The notes under the pieces are model-generated. The model was not told the DNA's origin. It ran no database searches and saw only the letters and a program-made list of their open reading frames with translations. This document shows, piece after piece, positions 16,208 to 24,052 of a stretch of DNA of 64,000 bases. The translations under genes and the position numbers were made by a program. Source of the DNA: JAGQSZ01 sp049647585 (GTDB lineage: Bacteria; Actinomycetota; Acidimicrobiia; Acidimicrobiales; Microtrichaceae); NCBI GenBank assembly GCA_049647585.1, contig JBARXY010000011.1:248001-312000 (forward strand), written 5' to 3'. How positions within the stretch are numbered: the stretch's first letter is position 1; every line of letters starts with the position of its first letter.

Positions 16208-17320
16208 TCAGCCGATCCGGTCGATCTGCTCGATGGCCCGCTTGGCCAGCGATTCGGGAAGCGCCACGTAACCGGTCGAGGCAGCCTCGGTCTGGCCGGT
16301 GGTCAGCACGTAGCGAAGGTAGGTCCGCAGGGTCTCGGCCTTCACCGGGTCCGACTGCTCGGCGATTGCGAGCAGCCAGGTCGGAGCGGTGATCGGGTAT
16401 GCCCCGGGCGCATCGGCATTGAGGGGGTTGTAGGTGAGGTCGTCAGCGACTTCTGCTCCGTCGAGGGACGCCTGCACGCCCTTTGCCGAAGGATTTACGT
16501 ACTCACCCGAGGAATTCTGGATCTTGGCGAAACTCAGACCGGCCTTGCCTGCGTCGGCCAGGTCGACGTATCCGACAGCACCCTTGGTCTGCTTGACGAC
16601 TTCGGCAACACCTGAGTTCTTCTCCTGGCCCTGGGTGGCGGCTGGCCAGCTGACCTCGTCACCGCTCCCCAGCTTCCAGACGTTGGGCGAAGCCGCAGTC
16701 AGGTACTTGGTGAAGTTGTTCGTGGTGCCGGATCCGTCCGAGCGGTGCACGACGGAAATTTGGGTTGACGGCAGAGTGATGTCGGGGTTGTCCGCTGCAA
16801 TTTTCGGATCGTCCCACTTGGTGATCTCGGCCTGGAATATCCCGGCGATGACGTCGGGACTCAGTTGCAGATCATCTACCTCGGGAAGGTTGTAGGACAC
16901 TGTGATCGGCGCTGCCACGGTCGGGAAGAAGAGGAGTGTTCCCCCGAAATCCTCCGTCGGCTTGGGGAGTGAGTCCGATCCCGCAAAGTCGAGTGTGCCT
17001 GAAGCGAGCTGTGAACGGCCGTCCGACGACCCGCTCTTGGAGTAGGTCACCCTTTCGGTCCCAGCGATCTCGTTGAAGTCGGCGTTCGCCGCTTGGTAGA
17101 AGGAGTCCGGGAAGCTGGCCCCGCCGCCCGACAGGCTCACCGAGAGTGCCTTGATGTCGGCGCTGCTGGGTGCGTCGGCCGATGCCTGTGGCTTGGTCGT
17201 CGTATCGGCGCCACTCTGATCGCTGCCAGAACTGCAGGCTCCGAGGACCAATGCTGCAAGTGCTACCGGTGCGAGCATGCGGGCCCGCCGCATCCTGCTC
17301 GAACGCGAAACCATGTTCAT
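16208..17320 (-). CDS. pstS: Phosphate ABC transporter substrate-binding lipoprotein PstS
   Basis: 370 residues. Lipoprotein signal ending VLGACSSGS. Phosphate-binding signatures: SGGGASFPDSFY near residue 63, YSKSGSSDGRSQLASG, FAGSDSLPKP, HRSDGSGTTNNFTKYL. GGAG lies 5 nt before ATG. First gene of the pst-phoU-senX3-regX3 unit; its promoter region carries three 11-bp PHO-box repeats, so phosphate starvation induction by RegX3 is expected. Confidence 0.95.
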   Translation of the reverse strand: MNMVSRSSRMRRARMLAPVALAALVLGACSSGSDQSGADTTTKPQASADAPSSADIKALSVSLSGGGASFPDSFYQAANADFNEIAGTERVTYSKSGSSDGRSQLASGTLDFAGSDSLPKPTEDFGGTLLFFPTVAAPITVSYNLPEVDDLQLSPDVIAGIFQAEITKWDDPKIAADNPDITLPSTQISVVHRSDGSGTTNNFTKYLTAASPNVWKLGSGDEVSWPAATQGQEKNSGVAEVVKQTKGAVGYVDLADAGKAGLSFAKIQNSSGEYVNPSAKGVQASLDGAEVADDLTYNPLNADAPGAYPITAPTWLLAIAEQSDPVKAETLRTYLRYVLTTGQTEAASTGYVALPESLAKRAIEQIDRIG

Positions 17321-17410
17321 TTAGTCTCCAAGTGAGGACTTTGCATTCCGTGGCCTCCCTGGCCACAGGTGCGACCGTAGGCATCGACCTTGTACGGCTG
17401 GGATGCAGTT

Positions 17411-17439
17411 GGTGAACAGCAGGTGAACTAACCCTGAAC
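17411..17439 (-). promoter_or_regulatory. PHO box: three 11-bp direct repeats upstream of pstS
   Basis: Read on the minus strand, heptamers GTTCAGG (17439-17433), GTTCACC (17428-17422) and GTTCACC (17417-17411) are spaced exactly 11 bp apart. This is the PhoP/RegX3 direct-repeat arrangement known in Streptomyces. A TACGGT -10 candidate follows at about 17376, and a short GTGGCC/GGCCAC hairpin lies in the leader. Confidence 0.85.
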
Positions 17440-17454
17440 TTCACCAGGTTCCCT

Positions 17455-17859
17455 TCACACGGTCCCTTCATCCAGCGAATCGACGACCGAAACGTCGAGG
17501 GAATAGGTCAGGATCCGGCCGACGTCGGCGACCGGCACCCACCGGATCTCATCAACCTCGGCACCGGCCACGAATCCGAGATCATCCAAGACCGACATCG
17601 CCCACCAGCGCACCACCTTCGGGGTGCCGTCAGGCAGTGTGTATCCGGTCTTCGGCAGTTCCGCACCCGCCGAGCAACGCAGACCGGTTTCTTCCTCGAC
17701 CTCGCGAAGCGCGCAGTCCCGTGCCTTTTCGGACCGCTTCCGCTTGCCCTTCGGAAGTGTCCAGTCGTCGTAGGCAGGCCGGTGTACAACAACAACTTCA
17801 AGACCCGCCGCTCCGGTGTGGCTACCGCGAAGGACTACGCCGCCGGCCGCCTTGATCAC
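17455..17859 (-). CDS. NUDIX hydrolase, MutT1-like
   Basis: 134 residues. A perfect NUDIX box GKRKRSEKARDCALREVEE plus ETGL (G-x5-E-x7-REVxEExGL) around residues 38-60. Hydrolyses nucleoside diphosphates linked to another group, such as oxidised dNTPs or (di)adenosine polyphosphates. Located immediately upstream in the direction of the pst operon and next to ppk; mutT1 and ppk are also neighbours in Mycobacterium tuberculosis. GTG start at 17859; no Shine-Dalgarno is obvious, so it may be read through from ppk (28 nt upstream). Confidence 0.88.
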   Translation of the reverse strand: MIKAAGGVVLRGSHTGAAGLEVVVVHRPAYDDWTLPKGKRKRSEKARDCALREVEEETGLRCSAGAELPKTGYTLPDGTPKVVRWWAMSVLDDLGFVAGAEVDEIRWVPVADVGRILTYSLDVSVVDSLDEGTV

Positions 17860-17887
17860 TCTTTCGCCCTAATCAACGTCACCTCGG

Positions 17888-19972
17888 TCAACGGATCGGC
17901 AGAGAAGATCGCTCAAGCGCCTGTCGCTGAAGCTCGAGGTGCGTCTCGACGGTGTCCTTACGGACAACCTCGCGCCAACTCGAATCAACCAGTGTCCAGG
18001 CCAGACTGTCGTCGCTCATGTTCACAGCGAGCATCGAATCGATCCGGTCGCTCAGCTGGGGGTCATCGACCGGGACGACGGCCTCGACCCGTCGATCCAG
18101 ATTGCGTGGCATCAGATCGGCTGAGCCGATGTAGTGGACTGGCTCCCCCGGGCCCCGGCCGTTGGCGAATCTGTAGACCCGCGAATGCTCCAGGTATCGG
18201 CCAACGATGCTCCGCACGGTGATGTTCTCCGACAGCCCCGGAACCTGGGGTCGCAGGCAACAGATCCCCCGGACGATCAGCTCGACGCGCACCCCATCGG
18301 CCGATGCCGCATAGAGCTCGTCGATCATCTCGGGATCCACCAGGCTGTTCATCTTCATGGTGATCCCGCCTGCGCCGGGACCGCTTTCGCGCTCGTTCCT
18401 GATCAACGAAACCAGCGCCTGGCGCAAGGAGTGGGGGGCCACCAACAGACGGTTGTAGCTGACGTTTCTGGCATACCCCGTCAGGTAGTTGAACAGCTGG
18501 CTCAAGTCGGCACCGATCTCCGGGTCGGCGGTTATGAGGCCCAGATCCTCGTACAGATGGGCGGTCTTCGAGTTGTAGTTACCGGTCCCGATGTGGCAGT
18601 AGCGGCGTATGCCGTTGCCTTCCTCGCGGACCACCAGACAGGTCTTCGTGTGCGTCTTCAGACCCATGAGCCCGTAGACCACGTGAACGCCGGCCTCCTC
18701 CAGACGGCGGGCCCATTCGATGTTTCGTTCCTCATCGAAGCGAGCCTTCAGCTCAACGAGAGCAGCAACCTGTTTGCCCTCTTCGGCAGCGCGGATCAGC
18801 GACGCAACTATTGGGCTGTCACCCGATGTGCGGTACAGCGTCAGCTTTATCGTCAGGACCTTCGGATCGACCGCCGCCTGGTGGATGAACTCCTCGACGG
18901 AAGAGACGAAGCTGTCATAGGGGTGGTGGACCAGCACGTCGCCCTCACCGACGACGGTGAAAATGTCCCTGGCGTCGTCCTCATCATCGATGACCAGCCG
19001 ACGTTGGGTGACCGGCACGAATGGCGGGTACTTCAGGTCATCGCGGTCCATCGCCGCCACGGCGTGTAGTCCGCCCAGGTCGATCGGCGCCGAATGCGGG
19101 AAGACATCGTCATCGTCCAGCTCGAGCTCACCTTGGATGAGGTCAAGCGATTCCTCGCTGACGTCGTCCTCGATCTCTAGACGAACCGCCTTGCCGAACC
19201 GGCGGCGTCGGAGTTCCATCTCGACTGCGGCGAGCAGGTCGTCGGCCTCCTCGTCCTCGACGGTCAGATCTGCGTTGCGGGTGACCCTGAACGTGATGCT
19301 GTCCTCGACCAGCATCCCCGGAAACAGGTCATCGAGATGGGCGGCGATTACCTGTTCGAGCGCTACGAACCGTTCGCCGTCGGGCAGGACCACGAACCTG
19401 GGGAGAAGCGGCGGGACCTTGACCCTGGCGAATCGTCGATCCCCCAGGGCAGGGTCGCTGACCACCACCCCCAGGTTCAGCGAGAGCGCCGAGATGTACG
19501 GGAATGGATGTCCCGGATCGACAGCGAGCGGGGTGAGCACGGGGAAGATCCGCCGGTGGAACTCATCTGTCAGCCACTTGCGGTCCTCGTCATCGAGCTG
19601 GTCCCAGGTCGAGAAACGGATGCCGCAATCGGCGAGAGCGTTGCAGACAGGCCCGAGAAAGGTCTCGTCTGCGGTTCGGGACAACTCCCGCGCACGATCA
19701 ATCACTGCCCGCAGCTGCTGGGAGGCGGTTCGTCCGTCGGCGCTCTTTGCCCGGACGCCTGCGGCAATTCTGTCCTTGATGCTGGCAACACGGACCTGAA
19801 AGAACTCGTCCAGATTCTGGCTGAAGATCGCCAGAAATCGAACCCGCTCCAGCAGCGGGGTCGCCGGATCCTGGGCCAGTGCCAGGACTCTGGAATTGAA
19901 GTCGAGCCACGAGAGTTCGCGGTTCAGATAGCGACTGCTATCGGGTCCGAGATCATCCGGTTCCGCAGCCAT
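17888..19972 (-). CDS. ppk: Polyphosphate kinase 1
   Basis: 694 residues, full length. N-terminal domain SRYLNRELSWLDFNSRVL and QNLDEFFQVRVASIKD; ATP/catalytic region with GLKTHTK (catalytic His441, aligned with E. coli His435), CHIGTGNYNSKTAHLYEDLG, and the C-terminal His region YLEHSRVYRFANG and GSADLMPRNLDRRVE. Reversibly makes polyphosphate from ATP, storing the phosphate imported by Pst. ATG 19972 is 6 nt after TAGGCT, so the transcript is probably leaderless. The NUDIX gene follows 28 nt downstream. Confidence 0.96.
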   Translation of the reverse strand: MAAEPDDLGPDSSRYLNRELSWLDFNSRVLALAQDPATPLLERVRFLAIFSQNLDEFFQVRVASIKDRIAAGVRAKSADGRTASQQLRAVIDRARELSRTADETFLGPVCNALADCGIRFSTWDQLDDEDRKWLTDEFHRRIFPVLTPLAVDPGHPFPYISALSLNLGVVVSDPALGDRRFARVKVPPLLPRFVVLPDGERFVALEQVIAAHLDDLFPGMLVEDSITFRVTRNADLTVEDEEADDLLAAVEMELRRRRFGKAVRLEIEDDVSEESLDLIQGELELDDDDVFPHSAPIDLGGLHAVAAMDRDDLKYPPFVPVTQRRLVIDDEDDARDIFTVVGEGDVLVHHPYDSFVSSVEEFIHQAAVDPKVLTIKLTLYRTSGDSPIVASLIRAAEEGKQVAALVELKARFDEERNIEWARRLEEAGVHVVYGLMGLKTHTKTCLVVREEGNGIRRYCHIGTGNYNSKTAHLYEDLGLITADPEIGADLSQLFNYLTGYARNVSYNRLLVAPHSLRQALVSLIRNERESGPGAGGITMKMNSLVDPEMIDELYAASADGVRVELIVRGICCLRPQVPGLSENITVRSIVGRYLEHSRVYRFANGRGPGEPVHYIGSADLMPRNLDRRVEAVVPVDDPQLSDRIDSMLAVNMSDDSLAWTLVDSSWREVVRKDTVETHLELQRQALERSSLPIR

Positions 19973-19978
19973 GAATCC

Positions 19979-19984
19979 AGCCTA
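19979..19984 (-). promoter_or_regulatory. -10 box of leaderless ppk
   Basis: TAGGCT read on the minus strand, 6 nt before ATG 19972. Confidence 0.5.
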
Positions 19985-20011
19985 CCGACATTCGATTGGA
20001 CCGGATCTACC

Positions 20012-20299
20012 TCAGCGGCCGGGAAGTTCTTCCTCGCCGAGGTCCCAGTCGAGCTGGATCAATTCGCGCTCGGCATCACGGTTCACCCGCTCCTTGTTGC
20101 GGCGGAACTGGGGATCATGGGGCGGCAGAAGCATGAGGCGGGCGTTGACCCTGGCACGAAACGTGTTGATGATCTGCGGGTCGCCGAAGTCCGAGCGAAT
20201 CTCCCAATGCGGAGCAACAGGGCCCAAATAGACGATCGTGGCCTGGGCCTGTGGGGGCTCTGTCAGAGCATCGGGGTCGGTCAAGGACTGGTCAGACAT
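20012..20299 (-). CDS. Small conserved actinobacterial-type protein, unknown function
   Basis: 95 residues, MSDQSLTDPDALTEPPQAQ onward, with IVYLGPVAPHWEIRSDFGD and a basic stretch FRARVNARLMLLPPHDPQFRRNK (given in two parts by sense). No signal or membrane segment. ATG 20299 is chosen because TATGGT (20312-20307) lies 7 nt upstream; an ATG at 20311 would place the -10 box inside the gene. It lies between ppk and htrA, all leftward, but each has its own start signals. Function unknown. Confidence 0.6.
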   Translation of the reverse strand: MSDQSLTDPDALTEPPQAQATIVYLGPVAPHWEIRSDFGDPQIINTFRARVNARLMLLPPHDPQFRRNKERVNRDAERELIQLDWDLGEEELPGR

Positions 20300-20344
20300 G
20301 GCCAGAACCATACCCGCGACCGGCTCCGACAGCCTTCTCCGTGG

Positions 20345-21976
20345 TCACTGCTCACCAAGTGTCGCTGTCACCGACTTAGTCGACTGACCACGCTCGATGG
20401 TGATTTTGACCTTGTCTCCCGGCTTGCGGGACTTGATTGCCTGGCTGACATCGGCGGCACTTCGAACCCGTCGTCCGTCGAGTTCGGTGATCACGTCTCC
20501 GGGCTGGATTCCGGCGGCCTCGGCCCCGGTCCCGTTCGTAACCCGTTGGACGAATGCGCCAGCGGTGGCCGAGATGTCGAAGCGCTGGATCACCTCTGGA
20601 TCGACCATCGAGACATCGAGGGTCTCGACGCCCAGCAGAGGACGTTTCACGTTGACGCTTCGACCGGCGACGACGTCATCGATGATCGTCTTGATGGAGT
20701 CGATCGAAAGGGCGAATCCGATGTTCTGTGCATCGGCAAGGATCGCAGTGTTGACGCCGACGACCTCGCCCTTGCTGTTGACCAGCGCTCCTCCGGAGTT
20801 GCCGGGGTTGATGGCCGCGTCGGTCTGGATCAGGTCGGTCAGGGTTGCACCGGTGGGCGACTGCAGGGACCGGCCGAGCGCCGACACGATTCCAGTGGTC
20901 ACACTCGGTGCCTCACCGAGGTTGAGCGCGTTCCCGATGGCGACCACGGCGTCGCCCACCTGCAGATCTGAAGAACTACCGAGGACCGCAGGTGTGAGGC
21001 CGTCGAGACCCTTGACCGACACCAGGGCCACGTCATTGTCCACCACCGAGCCGACGACCGTCGCTGTTGCCGAACGTCCGTCGTTCAGATCGACCTCGAT
21101 CGAGGTGGCGCCGTCGATGACGTGGGCGTTGGTGAGTACCAGGCCGTCCTTGTTGATGATGATTCCCGACCCGGCAGCGTCACCCTGGCGTGTGCCGGTG
21201 TGGATGGACACCACCGATGGGCCAACTTTGGCCAGAATCGAACGGATGTCGAGAGACTCGCCGGCGATCTGTGCCGAAGGCCGCTGCGTTCCACTCGTGG
21301 CGACAGGGGTTGCCGTCGGCGCCACAGGACCTCGGTCCCACAAGGCGGCCCCGACAACTCCGCCGGCGATGATCGCTCCGACCAGACCCCCGATCAGCGC
21401 GGCTCGCAGTCCACTCATCGCACGGCGAACTGAACCGGACTCCGGTGTCTGCGCCTGCCTGTGACCACCGATGGGGGGTGGACCCTGGGGGGTTGATCCA
21501 CCAGCCGACGCACCGGATGGCAGGGGCGCAGACACCGGACTCGTCCAACCCGGGTACTGCGGTGGTCCCTGAGGGCTGGAAACTGTGGGAGGTGCCGAGG
21601 CAGGACCCGGAAGTGGCGGCGAAGCCGGCATCGCCTGATTTCCTTGATGACTATTGGCCTGATGACTATTGGCCTGATTTCTACCGGCCTGATGATTGGC
21701 GGCCTGATAACTGGCGGCCTGGTGATTGACGGGAGTCGCCCCTTGTTGTCCACCACCGATCGGCACTTGGTAGACCGGCACAGTCGTCGGGTTGGAATCG
21801 TACGGCGAACCTCCGGGCGATTCCTCTCCGGTCGCCTGACGCTGTGGTGCACCAGCGGATGGTGCTACCCAGAACTCGCCCGTGTGGACCGGCGGAGGAG
21901 GTGGAGGGGATGAGGGAGCGTCGCTGCCGCTTCCTCCGCTTGGGTCCTGTTGGTTCGTCGGGGAATCGTTCGACAT
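20345..21976 (-). CDS. htrA: HtrA/DegP-type membrane-anchored serine protease with PDZ domain
   Basis: 543 residues. A long Pro/Gln/Ser/Gly-rich cytoplasmic N-terminus (to about 195), one membrane helix LRAALIGGLVGAIIAGGVVG, then an extracytoplasmic trypsin-like domain with the triad TNAHVID (His), DNDVALVSV (Asp) and NPGNSGGAL (Ser), and a C-terminal PDZ (GIQPGDVITELDGRRV). Quality-control protease resembling mycobacterial PepD/HtrA. ATG 21976 is preferred; the frame remains open upstream but reads as non-coding, Cys/Arg-rich residues. A CATAGT box 6 nt upstream may be a weak leaderless promoter. Confidence 0.92.
   Translation of the reverse strand: MSNDSPTNQQDPSGGSGSDAPSSPPPPPPVHTGEFWVAPSAGAPQRQATGEESPGGSPYDSNPTTVPVYQVPIGGGQQGATPVNHQAASYQAANHQAGRNQANSHQANSHQGNQAMPASPPLPGPASAPPTVSSPQGPPQYPGWTSPVSAPLPSGASAGGSTPQGPPPIGGHRQAQTPESGSVRRAMSGLRAALIGGLVGAIIAGGVVGAALWDRGPVAPTATPVATSGTQRPSAQIAGESLDIRSILAKVGPSVVSIHTGTRQGDAAGSGIIINKDGLVLTNAHVIDGATSIEVDLNDGRSATATVVGSVVDNDVALVSVKGLDGLTPAVLGSSSDLQVGDAVVAIGNALNLGEAPSVTTGIVSALGRSLQSPTGATLTDLIQTDAAINPGNSGGALVNSKGEVVGVNTAILADAQNIGFALSIDSIKTIIDDVVAGRSVNVKRPLLGVETLDVSMVDPEVIQRFDISATAGAFVQRVTNGTGAEAAGIQPGDVITELDGRRVRSAADVSQAIKSRKPGDKVKITIERGQSTKSVTATLGEQ
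21646..21735 (-). repeat. 15-bp tandem repeat tract in htrA linker
   Basis: Six consecutive 15-bp units (21646, 21661, 21676, 21691, 21706, 21721); the first two are identical (GATGACTATTGGCCT) and the rest are diverged. They encode Asn/His/Gln/Ala-rich pentapeptides in the disordered cytoplasmic region. Confidence 0.85.
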
Positions 21977-22104
21977 GTCACAACTATGCGACACCAAGTC
22001 GGCACACAGCGGCACGAAAGACGATTTTGGAAGATAGTTCTCAGACCGCGATGAAATTCTGCTCAGCGGCAGTTCCGCCCGGTCGCAACACAACAGTGAC
22101 CAAC

Positions 22105-22120
22105 AGTGACGGACGTCACT
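22105..22120. promoter_or_regulatory. CRP/GlxR-like palindrome between htrA and whiB
   Basis: AGTGACGGACGTCACT: perfect dyad with the GTGA-N6-TCAC core of CRP-family sites, 84 nt before the whiB start and 129 nt before htrA. A direct repeat CAACAGTGAC twice precedes it. The rest of 21977-22203 is AT-richer promoter DNA. Confidence 0.45.
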
Positions 22121-22203
22121 TCTAGTTCTGATGCTTGAGTCGGCTCTCAGTCCCCACAGAAACTTTGGAACAATCTGTCGCCCTACAACGTCAGACTCTA
22201 CAT

Positions 22204-22467
22204 ATGAAGCCCGCACCGGTAGATACACAATGGATGGCCGACGGGAACTGTGCCGACAAGTCCCCCAGCCAATTTTTCCCGTCCGATGGAGTCGGCGTCG
22301 AGGCGGCCCGCAAGGTTTGCGTGGGTTGCCCGGTTATCAATGAGTGCTTGGAGTACGCACTTGCCAACCGAATCGATCATGGAGTCTGGGGAGGGACCTC
22401 GGAACGAGAGCGTCGCCGAATCCTCAAGTCCAGAGCTGTCGAGCGTCGTCTAGCTAGAGCGGTCTAG
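22204..22467 (+). CDS. WhiB-family iron-sulfur transcription factor
   Basis: 87 residues. Four Cys arranged C-x(n)-C-x2-C-x5-C (DGNC ... VCVGCPVINEC), the GVWGGTSERERR turn and a basic C-terminus. Wbl proteins bind a [4Fe-4S] cluster that reacts with NO or O2 and act with the principal sigma factor. ATG 22204 gives a normal Wbl N-terminus (MKPAPVDTQWMADGNC); the open frame further upstream to 22135 is not needed. Subclass not assigned. Divergent from htrA. Confidence 0.9.
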   Translation: MKPAPVDTQWMADGNCADKSPSQFFPSDGVGVEAARKVCVGCPVINECLEYALANRIDHGVWGGTSERERRRILKSRAVERRLARAV

Positions 22468-22529
22468 AACTTCGCCACCGGTACCTGACCGGCACCTACT
22501 AGAGGCGGCCAGCGGCGACTTGTCCACTG

Positions 22530-22547
22530 CCCGGGCTACGGCCCGGG
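22530..22547. terminator. Terminator hairpin with UACG tetraloop
   Basis: CCCGGGC - TACG - GCCCGGG: 7-bp GC stem closed by a C(UACG)G tetraloop, one of the most stable RNA loops, between convergent whiB (ends 22467) and tatA (ends 22569). Confidence 0.75.
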
Positions 22548-22568
22548 AGGGTGGCGACGGTCGAAGCT

Positions 22569-22772
22569 CTATGCCTCGTTCTTGTGTGTTTCTTCTTCGG
22601 ACTTCTTCTTGGCCTTCTCGCTGTCGTCCTCAGCCTTGGACTCAGCCAACCCCTTCTTGAACTCCTTCTGGGCCGAGCCAAGATTTCTAGCGATCTTGGG
22701 AAGCTGCGAACCACCAAATAGCACGAGGGCCACGATGATGATTATGAGGATCTCGTTTCCACCAGTGTTCAT
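22569..22772 (-). CDS. tatA: Sec-independent translocase subunit TatA
   Basis: 67 residues: N-terminal membrane helix ILIIIIVALVLFGGSQLP, the FGxxxLP hinge, amphipathic helix KIARNLGSAQKEFKKGL, and a charged tail. Forms the export pore for folded proteins; Tat substrates in this window include the NirK-like protein and PhoD. ATG is 6 nt after TAACCT (22784-22779), a leaderless arrangement. tatC is not in the window. Confidence 0.93.
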   Translation of the reverse strand: MNTGGNEILIIIIVALVLFGGSQLPKIARNLGSAQKEFKKGLAESKAEDDSEKAKKKSEEETHKNEA

Positions 22773-22870
22773 GAATTCAGGTTACTGCTGATCCTTCAAA
22801 GTTGAAGAGCGCGGGTCGGCAAATATCCGTCACCTGCTGATGCGTCCATCCGCGCTGAACTGCCATCATC

Positions 22871-23485
22871 GTGAGCGTGAATGATCTGTCTGCTCTCAGG
22901 CGCCATCTTCGGTCGCTCCGGAATTCCGTGACCGCTGCAGAAGGCCAGGCGGCGGCCGGGTCCGCGGGCGAGACAGTCCTCAAGCTTCTCGGTCAACGAG
23001 AGCCCGGCAGGATCGGGACATACCTCGCTTCGGATGGCGAGATCGACCCCCAACCGTCGAAAGAGCGCTTAGAGGCACTCGGTTGGAGCTTCTATCTTCC
23101 GGTCGTAGCGCCGGGCGCCAAGATGACGTTCCGCCGCTGGATGGATGACACCGAACTGAGTCCCAATCGCTTCGGCATTCCCGAACCCGGCGAAGACGCC
23201 GCCGAGGTCCAGCCACGTGATCTCGACGTGGTTCTAGTGCCGTGCGTGGCCGTCGATGCAACCGGCAACCGCGTCGGTATGGGTGCCGGCTATTACGATC
23301 GAGCCTTCGATCTACCCGCCGAAGTTCGGCCTGAAATGATCGCGGTGGCTTTCGAATTTCAACTGCTTCCAGGGATCGACAGCAGCGAATGGGACGTTCC
23401 CGTGGACGTGATCGTGACCGAGAGCAGGGTCATCCACACACGGGGTCGCCAGGGTCTAGCCGGTCACGAACCCACCGAGCGGTGA
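22871..23485 (+). CDS. 5-formyltetrahydrofolate cyclo-ligase
   Basis: 204 residues. ATP-dependent conversion of 5-formyl-THF to 5,10-methenyl-THF. Family marks: LRRHLRSLRNSV near the N-terminus (ATP-binding basic helix), PVVAPGAKMTFRRW, and GNRVGMGAGYYDRAF with the substrate-site Gly/Tyr/Asp. GTG 22871 or GTG 22877 could be the start. The last residues and its stop form one arm of a hairpin shared with the convergent whiB gene. Confidence 0.9.
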   Translation: MSVNDLSALRRHLRSLRNSVTAAEGQAAAGSAGETVLKLLGQREPGRIGTYLASDGEIDPQPSKERLEALGWSFYLPVVAPGAKMTFRRWMDDTELSPNRFGIPEPGEDAAEVQPRDLDVVLVPCVAVDATGNRVGMGAGYYDRAFDLPAEVRPEMIAVAFEFQLLPGIDSSEWDVPVDVIVTESRVIHTRGRQGLAGHEPTER

Positions 23486-23496
23486 CCCTTCCGCTC
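23477..23496. terminator. Small hairpin spanning two convergent stop codons
   Basis: GAGCGG - 8-nt loop - CCGCTC; it contains the TGA of the cyclo-ligase (23483-23485) and overlaps the stop of the whiB gene (23495-23497). Probably the minimal shared terminator. Confidence 0.45.
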
Positions 23497-23773
23497 AGGC
23501 GGACTTGGATGGAACCTGCTGGGCAGCGCGCGCCAAGGCACGCTGGCGGCGGATCCGACGCCTCTCACGCTCGCTCAGTCCACCCCAGATGCCGAACTTC
23601 TCGCCATTTGCCAACGCGTACTCGAGGCAGTCCTCGCGGACAACACAGCCTTGACAGACGCCCTTGGCCTCTTTGGTTGAGGCACCGCGTTCCGGAAAGA
23701 AGAGGTCAGGGTCGACGCCAAGACAGTTGGCAAGCGACTGCCAACTTTCTGCACCGTCCTCGGTTTCGGTCAT
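23495..23773 (-). CDS. whiB: WhiB-family transcription factor (WhiB2/WhmD-like)
   Basis: 92 residues. Cys pattern LANCLG ... GVCQGCVVREDCLEYAL, then KFGIWGGLSERERRRIRRQRA, typical of the WhiB/WhmD group that controls septation with WhiA. FFPERGAS-TKEAK motif before the CxxC also fits. ATG 23773 has GGAGG 5 nt upstream, better than GTG 23785. Promoter region 23774-24000 contains 14-bp direct repeats. Confidence 0.9.
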   Translation of the reverse strand: MTETEDGAESWQSLANCLGVDPDLFFPERGASTKEAKGVCQGCVVREDCLEYALANGEKFGIWGGLSERERRRIRRQRALARAAQQVPSKSA

Positions 23774-23852
23774 CCGTTCCTCCACACGATCGAAAGTTCA
23801 TGTCGGTTCGAATGCTCAGGGCGGCCCCTGAACACCCATCAAAGGTCCCTCA

Positions 23853-23880
23853 TCGATGTAATTACACCGATGTACTTACA
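23853..23880. promoter_or_regulatory. Two 14-bp direct repeats upstream of whiB
   Basis: TCGATGTAATTACA (23853-23866) followed by CCGATGTACTTACA (23867-23880), 11 of 14 or better matched; the first holds the perfect 10-bp dyad TGTAATTACA. They lie 80-108 nt before the whiB start on the minus strand. Candidate activator or repressor site. The remainder of the 276-nt spacer 23774-24049 shows no gene. Confidence 0.5.
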
Positions 23881-23999
23881 CATGTTGACCGTCGAACGCG
23901 CAGAACGCAAGCGTGCGGAGGAAGAATCCGCGCGAATGGACCCGCCACCTGCTAGACGCTGCCGTCAGCAGTGACCAAGACCCTGCGCGACCTGACGCT

Positions 24000-24052
24000 C
24001 AGGCCTAGTGGTCAACCCGGTGGTCAGGCCTAGTGGTCAGGCCTGGTGGTCA
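24000..24052 (-). repeat. 13-bp tandem repeat at the 3' end of the OYE gene
   Basis: Four units of 12-13 bp (CAGGCCTAGTGGT type) plus a final CAG. The last TCA is the stop of the OYE gene on the minus strand, and TCA recurs in the copies, so the stop region has been duplicated downstream. Confidence 0.85.

Noticed and set aside
18134..19069. Plus-strand frame inside ppk
   Set aside because: Shadow of ppk; ppk has all catalytic motifs in the minus frame.
19337..20971. Long open frame on the plus strand, 544 codons
   Set aside because: Opposite ppk, the 95-residue ORF and htrA; composition is Arg/Gly/Asp-rich as expected for a shadow of high-GC genes.
23800..23850. Possible LexA (SOS) box near GGTTCGAATG
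   Set aside because: The second half-site is missing; only a half match.
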